DNA of 64,000 bases from JAXLQL01 sp046331625 (GTDB lineage Bacteria; Acidobacteriota; Terriglobia; Bryobacterales; Bryobacteraceae). A program made the translations under genes and the position numbers. A model generated the notes under the pieces. It did not search any database, was not told where the DNA came from, and was given only the letters and a program-made list of their open reading frames with translations. The DNA lies in the NCBI GenBank assembly GCA_046331625.1, contig JAXLQL010000001.1, positions 62,001 to 126,000 on the forward strand, given 5' to 3'. Position 1 is the first letter of the stretch; each line of letters begins with the position of its first letter. Positions 8,525 through 16,891 of this stretch are shown one piece after another.

Positions 8525-9216
8525 CAGGCCACCTCCTGGCTCTCTTCCACCACGCGACCGTCGAACAGGTGAATGGAGCGATCGGCCAGCCGCGCGTACC
8601 GCTGGTCATGCGTCACCATGCAGATGGTTGCGCCTTGCTGATGGAGCCCGGTGAGCAGTTCCATCACGGCTTCGCCGTTCTTCGAGTCGAGGTTGCCGGT
8701 AGGCTCGTCCGCCAGCAGGATCAGAGGATCGCCCACTAGCGCTCGCGCCACGGCCACGCGCTGCTGTTGACCGCCCGAGAGCTGCGAAGGATAGTGCTTC
8801 ATGCGGTGAGACATGCCCACCTTTTCGAGCGACTCCTGACAGCGCCGTTTGCGCTCGGCGCCGCCCATGCCGCGATAAGTGAGCGGCAGTTCCACGTTCT
8901 CGTAGACCGTGAGGTCGCCAATGAGGTTGAACGCCTGGAAGATGAACCCGATCTCGCGGTTGCGAATGCGAGCGCGTTCGCTCGGCTTCAAGCTTTCCAC
9001 GGGCCGGTTGTTGAGATGATAGGTTCCGCCTGTGGGAGTGTCGAGCAGGCCGAGAATCGACAACAGGGTCGACTTGCCGCACCCCGACGGTCCGTTGATC
9101 GCCACAAATTCACCCTTGGTTACCGCGAGGTGGATCCCGTCGAGCGCATGGGTCTCCACTTCGTCGGTATAGAAAACCTTCTTGACGCCATCGAGCTTGA
9201 TCAATGTTTCGTTCAT
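8524..9216 (-). CDS. ABC transporter ATP-binding protein, MacB/LolD type
   Basis: A 230-residue ATPase. Walker A is GPSGCGKST near residue 41, the Q-loop region is GFIFQAFNLIGDLTVYEN, the signature is LSGGQQQRVAVARAL, and Walker B is LILLADEPTGNLDS, followed by the switch histidine in MVTHDQRYA. A good ribosome binding site (AAGGGG) lies a few bases before the ATG at 9216. It follows the adaptor gene by 19 bases, as in MacAB-type operons, and overlaps the small membrane protein gene. It probably energises one or both ADOP permeases for export of a lipid, peptide or drug-like substrate; the substrate is not shown by the sequence. Confidence 0.94.
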   Translation of the reverse strand: MNETLIKLDGVKKVFYTDEVETHALDGIHLAVTKGEFVAINGPSGCGKSTLLSILGLLDTPTGGTYHLNNRPVESLKPSERARIRNREIGFIFQAFNLIGDLTVYENVELPLTYRGMGGAERKRRCQESLEKVGMSHRMKHYPSQLSGGQQQRVAVARALVGDPLILLADEPTGNLDSKNGEAVMELLTGLHQQGATICMVTHDQRYARLADRSIHLFDGRVVEESQEVA

Positions 9217-9235
9217 TCGCGCCCCTTCTTGTTTT

Positions 9236-10510
9236 TTAGTTCAACCGCACCCGGTCATGCGCATCCCAGTTCGACATGTCGGAGAGGATGACCTTGTCCC
9301 CGACGTTCAATCCCCGTTTGATCTCGATCGTATTCACAGCAGTGCGCCCGAACTCCACCTGAACTCGATGGGCGCCCTTCCCGTCGGGTTCGTATTTGAA
9401 CATGCTCACCGTGGAGTTGGGCTGTCCGAAAGCGGGCCGGCCGACGTAGAGCACGTCGTCAAGCCGGGCAGTTTCGATAAAGCCGTCGACGCTGAGGTCC
9501 GGCCGCGCGCTGGGCGGAAGCTTGCCTTCCAGCCGCACGTCGACGAGCACGGTGCCTTCCTTCGCAGCCGGATCGATCCGCGAGACGCGCCCGGCAATGA
9601 TGCCGTTCCGCGTGTCCACTTGAGCCACCTGGTTGAGCTTCACTTCGGTGATCTGTGTTTCTGGAATCTTGAGCTCGGCCTTGAGGCGGGTGGGCTGGGC
9701 GATCTTGGCGAGTGCGGTGCCGGCAGCCACGCGCTGGCCTACTTGGAGCGTGGTTCCAGGCGTCGCTCCCGGCAGTTCCTGCAACACGCCGGCGACCCCG
9801 GCTCTTACCTTCAGCGCATCCACCTGGCTCAACTTCAGTTGATGAAGAGCCTTCAGCTTGTCGATCTCGGCCATCTTCAAAGCGATTTGCGCTGCAACAG
9901 CTTCCTCACGAATCCTCAAGCGTTCCTTTTCGATGTCGAGGCGCTTACCGAGGTCGTCTGAGTTGGACTTCACGAGCTGGTAGTTGAGCTTGATGATCAA
10001 GCCTTCCTTGAAGAGTTGCTCGTCACGATCGAGCCGGAGCTTGGCCTGCATGTAGTCGGTCTCGATGCGGGCCACTTCGGCCTTCATGGTGAGAGTCTGG
10101 CTCTCGAGCTGGACCTTCAAATCGCGGATGCCCGCTTCCGACATCTTCACGCTGTATTCGGCATCGAGCGTGGCTTGCTGCAGTTCGGGATTCGTCAAGG
10201 TGAGGATGACGGTTTCGGGAACAACGTCCGCGCCGGGGCGAATGTTGATCCCGGCGACGCGGCCGTCTGTGGTGGCGGCTACATAGAGGATGTCTTCGGC
10301 GACCAGGGTCCCGAGCCCACGGACATTCACCACCATCGGACCGCGTTTCACTGTGTCCGGCCAAACGGACGCGGCTTCCACCAGCGGCGCAGCGGGCTTG
10401 AGCTTGCCCAGCATCACCGTAATGGTGGGCACCACTGTCAGCAGAATCGCCGCTGGAACGATGCGGCGGATCCACTTGCGGCGGTTCGCGTCTTTGCGGG
10501 GTACGTCCAT
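9236..10510 (-). CDS. periplasmic adaptor subunit (HlyD/MacA-like membrane fusion protein)
   Basis: About 424 residues from the ATG at 10510 (an in-frame TTG lies 9 bases further upstream). The N-terminus has a basic stretch and one membrane anchor (IVPAAILLTVVPTITVMLG), then a lipoyl half-motif, a long coiled-coil hairpin rich in Leu, Glu and Lys from about residue 105 to 235, the second lipoyl half, a beta-barrel domain and a membrane-proximal domain near the end. This is the adaptor that links an inner-membrane ABC permease to an outer-membrane channel. It is the first gene of the operon. No TolC-like outer-membrane gene is seen in the window, so the channel would be encoded elsewhere. Confidence 0.92.
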   Translation of the reverse strand: MDVPRKDANRRKWIRRIVPAAILLTVVPTITVMLGKLKPAAPLVEAASVWPDTVKRGPMVVNVRGLGTLVAEDILYVAATTDGRVAGINIRPGADVVPETVILTLTNPELQQATLDAEYSVKMSEAGIRDLKVQLESQTLTMKAEVARIETDYMQAKLRLDRDEQLFKEGLIIKLNYQLVKSNSDDLGKRLDIEKERLRIREEAVAAQIALKMAEIDKLKALHQLKLSQVDALKVRAGVAGVLQELPGATPGTTLQVGQRVAAGTALAKIAQPTRLKAELKIPETQITEVKLNQVAQVDTRNGIIAGRVSRIDPAAKEGTVLVDVRLEGKLPPSARPDLSVDGFIETARLDDVLYVGRPAFGQPNSTVSMFKYEPDGKGAHRVQVEFGRTAVNTIEIKRGLNVGDKVILSDMSNWDAHDRVRLN

Positions 10511-10528
10511 ATGCTTCAAGACTACTAC

Positions 10529-10545
10529 GGCACGGAAGGTGCCAA
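10529..10545 (-). promoter_or_regulatory. candidate sigma-54 (-24/-12) promoter of the efflux operon
   Basis: Read on the minus strand the sequence is TTGGCACCTTCCGTGCC, with GG and GC separated by exactly 10 bases, the hallmark of sigma-54 promoters; TGGCAC at -24 is perfect and GTGC replaces TTGC at -12. The predicted transcript would start almost at the adaptor gene start, leaving a leader of only about 9 bases, which weakens the case. The site is also an inverted repeat (GGCAC/GTGCC). It stands before an operon that encodes a sigma-54 activator. Confidence 0.4.
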
Positions 10546-10646
10546 AGTTTCAAGGAATTGCAAGTCCTGAGGAATCAACACATGAGACGTGCGAGGGGGC
10601 GGTTCGTTACTGTCCGATTTCGGGACGGAGTGTTCACCGGCGCGCG

Positions 10647-12245
10647 CTATTCGAGCGTGAGGGCGAACAGCTTGGCGCGATCGAGGTGAATGCGCAGCAG
10701 ATATCGGCCCTTCGGCAGCCCCGCGGCGCCGCGCCAAGTGACCGCGTGGACGAAGGAATCGCCGTGGATCTCCGCGCTCTCGTCCATCGCGTAACCGCGC
10801 ACGCGGTAGCCCTGCTCGGTGAGGAGCTCGGCCTTGATCCAGCCGTCGCGAGCGTCGGCGTTGAGGGTGATGCGCTTCACCTGCGTGAGGTCGAGCGGAC
10901 GCAGCGTCACCTGGCCGCGATGCTCGAGCACGCCACCGAGCGAGCGCTGGTCGCTACGGTCCACCGGGATGATCGCGGCGAAGCGGTCCAGGCGAATCGA
11001 AGCCATACCGATGCCGGTCTCCCCGTAGGGGTCGCCGGAAGGCCCCCGGGTTCCGCCCACGGCCGTTCCCGGATAGGCGCCGTAGTAGAAGCGCATCTCT
11101 TCCCCCTGAAGGATCGGGTTCGCGTTAGTGAACATGCTGCCGCCGTCGAAGGCTCCCGGCTGGCCGCGGGGCAGGAAGAAGTCGCGGCGGTAAGGGCGGT
11201 CCCATTGCCTGCCGTCGCGGCTGACCATCAGTTCGATGTCGATCATCAGGTTCGCCGCCTCTCCCTCGCGGCGCAGGATTTGATTTAAACAAAAGTACCG
11301 GTCTTTGTAGAAGAAGACCGGCGTGGTGTGGAACTCGGTGTCGGGGCTGTCTTCGTCGCCGGGCGTGAGCAGCAGTTCCGGCGCGGACCAAGTGCGCAGG
11401 TCCCGGCTCTCGATCCGCCCCATGCCGTGCTTGAAGACGAGGCCGCCGTCGGGGCGGTCAAACCACATCTTCCCGTACAGTGCCCAGAGTTGGCGCCGCG
11501 CATCCCACATGAGGTCGGCGCCATCGGACATCGCGAGCGGATACCGCCATGCGGGCTTCGTGCCTTCGCGCCCCACCGGATCCTCGCCGGCGAAGGGAGG
11601 CTGTTGCCCGGCCCCGCCGTACAGCGTGTAGATCGCGGGACCGCCGAGTTGCTTGGTCCAGTGGATGCCGTCCGGGGAAAAGGCAAGTTGGAGTCCCGGA
11701 TATTCGCGCGCACCTTGCTTGAACCAGTCATAGAACACCATCTTGTAGCGGCGTCGCGGATCGGGGTCGCGCGGATCGACCACAACGGAGTTGGTGTAAC
11801 GGGATCCGTAGCCGGCGTTGCCCACCATGACGATGTTGGTGTCGCGGTCGCCGTTGAAGTCGAAGAGCCGGAGCGCGGGCTTGCGCCACTGGATGCCGTC
11901 GTCCGATTCGGCGTAGCAGACCACGGACTCGCGCGATTTCTCGCGCGCCACCGGCTTCGAGTAGCCTTGGTACCAGATCTGATACTTGCCGGTGCGCGGG
12001 TCGCGGTGGACGCTGGTCCAGCCGATGGCGAGTTCCCAGGGCTTCTCTTCGGCGATTACCGGATTCGCGGCGTGCCGCTGCGCAGGCTGGATGACGCGGC
12101 GCGTGCCGGAGCGGTACAGGATCTCGTGATCGTCGACGAACAGGATGGTGCGGGGCGCTGCGAGAAGAGCCAGCAGGAGAATCACGCCCACTATTTTGTC
12201 AATTCGAGCGTCTGTCAGTTTTGGCGAGGCCGCGATTTGACCCAT
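10647..12245 (-). CDS. secreted five-bladed beta-propeller, glycosidase-like protein
   Basis: About 532 residues from an ATG that overlaps the hydrolase gene by 31 bases; a GTG at 12191, lying between the two genes, is an equally plausible start. Either way the N-terminus has a hydrophobic signal sequence (VGVILLLALLAAP), so export is likely. The body has recurring blade-type motifs such as TSVHRDPRTGKYQIWYQGYS, ESDDGIQWRKP, FSPDGIHWTK and SRDGRQWDRP, typical of the GH32/43/117-type propeller superfamily and of related uncharacterised secreted proteins of Acidobacteria and Planctomycetes. The last 120 residues look like a separate beta-sandwich. I cannot name the catalytic residues or substrate; a sugar-related role is an inference from fold. 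Confidence 0.7.
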   Translation of the reverse strand: MGQIAASPKLTDARIDKIVGVILLLALLAAPRTILFVDDHEILYRSGTRRVIQPAQRHAANPVIAEEKPWELAIGWTSVHRDPRTGKYQIWYQGYSKPVAREKSRESVVCYAESDDGIQWRKPALRLFDFNGDRDTNIVMVGNAGYGSRYTNSVVVDPRDPDPRRRYKMVFYDWFKQGAREYPGLQLAFSPDGIHWTKQLGGPAIYTLYGGAGQQPPFAGEDPVGREGTKPAWRYPLAMSDGADLMWDARRQLWALYGKMWFDRPDGGLVFKHGMGRIESRDLRTWSAPELLLTPGDEDSPDTEFHTTPVFFYKDRYFCLNQILRREGEAANLMIDIELMVSRDGRQWDRPYRRDFFLPRGQPGAFDGGSMFTNANPILQGEEMRFYYGAYPGTAVGGTRGPSGDPYGETGIGMASIRLDRFAAIIPVDRSDQRSLGGVLEHRGQVTLRPLDLTQVKRITLNADARDGWIKAELLTEQGYRVRGYAMDESAEIHGDSFVHAVTWRGAAGLPKGRYLLRIHLDRAKLFALTLE

Positions 12246-13465
12246 CGGGCGATGTCATCGATCACGGCTTCGCTCACGTGCCCCGGCTTCATCGTGTCCG
12301 CGGGCGTCGACTTCGCCTCGCCTTCGATGAATAAGTGATTCAGCTTCGGATAGCTGCGCAACGTGACGCCGTCTCGACTCGCGAAGCCGCGCTTCCAACC
12401 AGCGAAGTCATCCATCGTCACCTGATAATCGCGCTCGCCCTGGACGATCAGCATCGGACCCCGGAACGACTCGGCTTCCTTGGCCGGGCGGCAAGAGAGC
12501 AGGTCCCGCCAGTAGACCGCCGGCGCTCCCAGAATCCGCTCGCCGTCGTCAGAAGGCAGTGGATCGAGCCGCTTCACCTGAGCGAGCGTTTGTTCGAGTT
12601 GCTGCTTCGCCTCGGGCGACGAGTTTTCGGGAAGCCCGGCGATGTAGCGGAACTGCGCGCGGAACACGTCGAGAAACGGGCGAGTGGGCGCAGCCATCAG
12701 GACCAGCCCGGCGACCTTGTCGGACTGAGCGGCGATGCGCGCCGCTACCATGCCGCCCAAGCTGTGGCCGACCACGAAGATCCGCTTGCGATCGATCACT
12801 GCGCGCTTGGCCAACTCGTCCACTGCCCATGCCGCGTCATCCACCACTTCCTCGCGCAGCGTGATCTTCTCGGGCATTGAAGCTTTGTGTCGAAACGTGC
12901 GCTTCTCATAACGGAGCGTGGCCACGCCACGCGCGCGCAAACCCTCGGCTAAATCGCGAAACGGCTTGTTCGGACCGATCGTCTCATCACGGTCGAGCGG
13001 CCCGGACCCGTGCACCAAAACCACTGCGGGAAACGGTCCGCCCGTCTGCGGCAGCGTCAACGTACCCGGTAGTGCGTAAGGCTCCTTTCCCACGGTCACG
13101 CCCACCTCGCCCGGTGCCGGCGGAGCTGGAACAGGCGCGGTCTCTGCCGCGGGCAGCACGAAGAACCCCGACACCTTGCCTTCGCCGTTGAGCGTCACCC
13201 GGCACTCCATGGTGGCCCGCTCGAACCGGCACGGAATCGAGTAGACTTCGAACCCGCTCACACTTCGGCGAACGGGCGCGCCGTGCCCTTGGTACGCTCC
13301 GAACTGCGTGGCAAGCGATTCCCAAACCGCCCCCAGCTTCTCGGCAGGCAGCGCGGCCTTCATCCGAGCGTCAAATACTCTGGTGGCTTCGGCGAACTTC
13401 TTTTGCTCCACCTGCGAGAGGAACCCGGCGGCCACTCCCGAAAGGTCCACCTGCGCCGCTACCAT
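12215..13465 (-). CDS. alpha/beta hydrolase with N-terminal DUF3887-like domain
   Basis: About 416 residues from the ATG at 13465. The N-terminal 90 residues (SGVAAGFLSQVEQKKFAEAT...) resemble the DUF3887 domain often fused to serine hydrolases. The hydrolase domain has the oxyanion region VVLVHGSGPLDRDE, the nucleophile elbow GHSLGG, an acid in VQGERDYQ and the histidine in KLNHLF, so the triad is complete. A signal peptide is expected; one appears in another frame just upstream (MNRLVNMMVVTGALS from 13509), so a one- or two-base indel near 13465 may have separated it from the body. That would place the start of the indel-rich zone here. Substrate not predictable; an esterase or peptidase role is likely. 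Confidence 0.8.
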   Translation of the reverse strand: MVAAQVDLSGVAAGFLSQVEQKKFAEATRVFDARMKAALPAEKLGAVWESLATQFGAYQGHGAPVRRSVSGFEVYSIPCRFERATMECRVTLNGEGKVSGFFVLPAAETAPVPAPPAPGEVGVTVGKEPYALPGTLTLPQTGGPFPAVVLVHGSGPLDRDETIGPNKPFRDLAEGLRARGVATLRYEKRTFRHKASMPEKITLREEVVDDAAWAVDELAKRAVIDRKRIFVVGHSLGGMVAARIAAQSDKVAGLVLMAAPTRPFLDVFRAQFRYIAGLPENSSPEAKQQLEQTLAQVKRLDPLPSDDGERILGAPAVYWRDLLSCRPAKEAESFRGPMLIVQGERDYQVTMDDFAGWKRGFASRDGVTLRSYPKLNHLFIEGEAKSTPADTMKPGHVSEAVIDDIARWVKSRPRQN

Positions 13466-13489
13466 GAAAGAGCACCCGTCACGACCATC

Positions 13490-14838
13490 ATGTTCACCAG
13501 ACGATTCATTCTTGCTTTCCTTGCCTCCGACCTGAGCCGGCAACAGCAAGCTGACACCGCGCTTGACCGTTATGTCCGCAAACCGGACTCCTCCTATCAA
13601 TACACCCACACCGGATCTATCGGCTGCAACGGCTGCAAAGCGGAGCTTCTCGACCTCACTTCCCAAACCTGGCGCAAACCCGAAGAAGTGGACCGTACCG
13701 TCTGGAAGCACTGGCTCACCGTGATCCGGCCGGAGAAGACAGCGTCGTCCGTCGGCCTGTTGTTCATCAGCGGCGGGTCCATTGGAAGCCGTCCGCCTGC
13801 GCAGCCGGACCCCATGCTGCAAATGTTCGCCAAGGAAGCAGGCATCGTGGTTGCCGAGCTGCGCATGATCCCCAATGAGCCCGTCAAGTTCAACGGCGAG
13901 CAGAAAACGCAAGGGGTTCCTGCGCGGCGGAGACGACGAGTGGCCGCTCCGCCTGCCGATGACCAAAGCCGCCGTGCGCGCCATGGACGCAGTGACTGCG
14001 TTCTCGAAGACGCCCGCGGGCGGCGGACTCGCGGTGGACCGTTTTATCGTCAGCGGAGCTTCCAAGCGCGGCTGGACCACCTGGACCACGGCCGCGGTCG
14101 ACAAGCGCGTGATCGCCATCGCTCCGCTCGTCATCGATATGCTGAATCTCGAGAAGTCATTCATTCATCATCGGCGCGTGTATGGCTTCTTGGCTCCTAC
14201 TGGCGACTACACCGCGATGAAGACCTATGGACTGGCTCGGCACCAAGCAGATGAAGAATCTGATGAAGATCGAAGAGCCGTTCCAATACCGCGACCGGCT
14301 CACGATGCCGAAGTACATGGTCAACTCCGCGGGCGATCAGTTCTTCATTCCAGACTCCTCGCAGTTCTACTTCGACAAGCTCAAGGGCGAGCGTTATCTT
14401 CGGTACATCCCGAACACGGATCATTCGCTGCGCAACTCGGACGCGCCGCTGGGGCTGCCTTCGCCTGGGTGCAGTCGATTGGTGCTGGTGGAAAGTGCGC
14501 GGCCGGGAGTTTTCGTGTTGACCGCGTACATCAACCGAAACCCGCGTTAAGGCGGTCACGGCCGACGAGGTGCAGCGCTTCGTGGCAGGCCACGAATCCG
14601 GATGCCCGCATTTCCCGGCTCGAAAGATCCAGCGGGCTTACCAGCCTTCCGCTGTCACGGCCAAGGCCGGTGGTGTTTACGAGGCCAAGGTCGATAAGCC
14701 CCGCCAAGGGCTTCACGGCCTACTTTCTGGAACTGACGTATCCGGGTGCGGGAAGACCTGCTCAAGTTCACGACCGGGGTGAAGGTGGTGCCGATGCGAG
14801 ATCTGCACCCGGCGCCGAAGTTGACTCCACCGAAGTAG
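13490..14838 (+). pseudogene. PqaA-type PhoPQ-activated pathogenicity-related protein, broken by frameshifts
   Basis: The first frame (from the ATG at 13490) gives an apparent signal sequence (TRRFILAFLAS) and then TALDRYVRKPDSSYQY, and runs to about 13908. The next frame carries KGFLRGGDDEWPLRLPMTKA and the nucleophile-type motif VSGASKRGWTTWT to about 14222. The third carries MDWLGTKQMKNLMKIEEP and YRDRLTMPKYMVNSAGDQFF; later segments switch again, ending TTGVKVVPMRDLHPAPKL and a TAG. Together these restore a nearly complete PqaA-family protein (PF10142), an alpha/beta hydrolase-like secreted protein. Amino-acid content between the breaks is well kept, so the breaks may be sequence errors rather than true decay. 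Its start overlaps a possible signal-peptide region of the opposite-strand hydrolase. Confidence 0.7.
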
Positions 14839-14839
14839 C

Positions 14840-16889
14840 TCCTACGGGATCGGCACATCACCTTCCGGGACCGCCAAAACGCGCCGCCTTCTGGCCGTGC
14901 ACTACCATGGAGACCGGTGGCGTGGTATTGCCCTCTCGCCCTCGACCTGTCGAGCGGCACACCGAACCGCAGAGCAATGGTCTGAGCCGTCACCTTGCGA
15001 CTTCGCCTCCACAGGGCCGCCGCCGCAGTTCGAGCGCCTGTGCCCATCGGCGAAAGAACATCACGTAGGCCATCAGCGGATCGTCGAGCCTCTACCCTGC
15101 TGGTGGCTATTCGCAGGTAAACGAACATCTCCTTCGCCTTGCTGAACACGCGCGTCACTGATGGCAGCAGTTTCTGCCCCGTCCACCAGCGGATTCACGG
15201 TCTGCGCCTGCTGCCCTTCCTGCTGCCCCGCCGCAGAGCGCTCACCGAAGCGCGATGCGTTGGCCTTCGAGATCACCGAACTGATCGCGATCCGCTGCGT
15301 CTCGCGATTCAGATTGTGGAATCGTGAACGGCATCTCGTAGGTCCCCATAGCCCGTCTCGCCATCGCGCCAGAATTGATTCCGGTACTTGCCGGGCAGCA
15401 GCGTGAATCCGGAATCATATCGATCAATGGCACGCCAGTTCCGCCGCCAGAGCCGAGAAGCACGGTCCACGCGTGATCGCGCAGATTCGTGGCCGTGACC
15501 TGAACTCGTCCTTCACCAGCGATGAAACGATCACATGCGACCGGCCCCAGGCTTGAGCGACAGCGCCAACTTGCTCCCGGGTCTTCACCGTCACCGGAAC
15601 AAGTACTGGCGGTTGCTGAAATAGCCGACCTCCACCGCGGACGTCATCTCGTTACCGGATTCGGCCAGCATGAGCGCATCCTCGAGGTGCCTCTCCTTGT
15701 CGGTGGCCGTGAAGCGGCGAACACCCGGCGCGTAGCAGCCCTGGTTCGATGCGGCTGCGCGGCCATCGGCGAGCGTCACCTTCACCCGCCGGAACTTGCC
15801 ATCCGGATTTGCATTCGAGCTGTAGTAGCCGAGAAGGTAGTAGCTCGACATGGCTCGCTGCGCCTCGCGAATCCCGGCGTTCGAGATCGAAGTTCGCATC
15901 GAGGCGCTTGCCTCCGGTACCGCGGCGAGTGTCCACAGCGTAATCGCGAGCGCTGCAGCGACCCGGCCACACCTGCGCCAGCACCCGTGTACACGTTGGA
16001 CGGCCACCAGCCGATCCGTGGCCGCATCGTCGAGCGGAGCAATGGCCACCAGCGCCCTGCGTCCACCGGCCAGGAAAAGAAACGCCCGCGCGGCTGGCCG
16101 CGCGGCGCATGCCCTGCCCGCCGCCCGGTTGCTGCTGCCCTCAACCGCAAGGGCTGCTCGCGAAATAGAGCAACGACTTCGCTGGAGACGGCCCAGCATC
16201 GTTGCCGCCTATCTGCAGCGCCGCCAATGCCGATCGGTGAAGAAGATGTTGAACTCGGCGTCATTCTGCCTGAACGCGGCTACCAGGTCGGCCCGAGCCG
16301 TGTCGTCTACGGGAGCACTTTCGTCCTCGCCTACAATCAGCGTCTCGATCACTTCGAGCAAGCGAAGTGGCCGGCCCGTGAAATCCTGGAACACGCCCAA
16401 CGGAACCGCTCCGGTACGCCATCAACGCGACTGAGTCAGCAGTGGCCGTCCTCGGCACGAACTTCTTCGCGGCGTTCAACGCGCGGAGTTGGTCCGGCAG
16501 CGGCATGGCCGTGAAATCGAAATAGAGCGCCAGCAGCCGCCGGTTGCGAGCTGGCGTGGTGGTCACCTGGCTGCTCCGGCGCCACCTGCGTCCGCGATAA
16601 GCGTGAAAGTGGCGTCGCACGATACGTTCGGAAGCGCAGCCGCTGGAAGCGCCGTATCGAGCTTTTGATACTCGAAGACCTTGATCTGCTGCGGCACACC
16701 GTCTTCGGTGAGCACGAAGTCTTTCGCTTCGAGTCCGGTGATGGGTTTGCCGTCTTTGTCTTTCACCGGAACGGTCTCAACCACCAACTGCGTCGTGGAT
16801 TGAAATGTTGGCGTGGGGCTGTCGGCCGATCGATTGCGGCCCACCTGCGCGGGCAACAGCATCGCGAAAGCAAGCAGCGTGCGCAGCAT
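14840..16889 (-). pseudogene. VWFA-domain protein of the acidobacterial TIGR03436 type, broken by frameshifts
   Basis: The ATG at 16889 begins a signal peptide (LRTLLAFAMLLPAQ) followed by TTQLVVETVPVKDKDGKPI and GLEAKDFVLTEDGVPQQIKV, the typical N-terminus of this family. Further pieces appear in alternating frames: RRLLALYFDFTAMPLPDQLR (VWA strand and MIDAS-like region), DFTGRPLRLLEVIETLIVGE, YYLLGYYSSNANPDGKFRRV, ERHLEDALMLAESGNEM, TYEMPFTIP, and near the end VTRVFSKAKEMFVYLR. They line up in the right order over about 2.05 kb, the usual length for this family, so the gene is complete except for many small indels. The exact 3' end is uncertain. It starts 3 bases after the TonB receptor stop, suggesting one transcript. 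Confidence 0.7.
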
Positions 16890-16891
16890 CG

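Noticed and set aside
8252..8572. Plus-strand gene opposite the small membrane protein
   Set aside because: Shadow frame of overlapping minus-strand genes; no motif.
12215..14164. A 649-residue hydrolase with a long N-terminal extension
   Set aside because: Sequence upstream of 13465 in that frame is antisense to the PqaA-like gene and has no domain character.
13875..15068. A single long gene on the plus strand through 15 kb
   Set aside because: The frame holds only part of the PqaA-like protein and then reads across the antisense of the VWFA gene; it is a product of the frameshifts.
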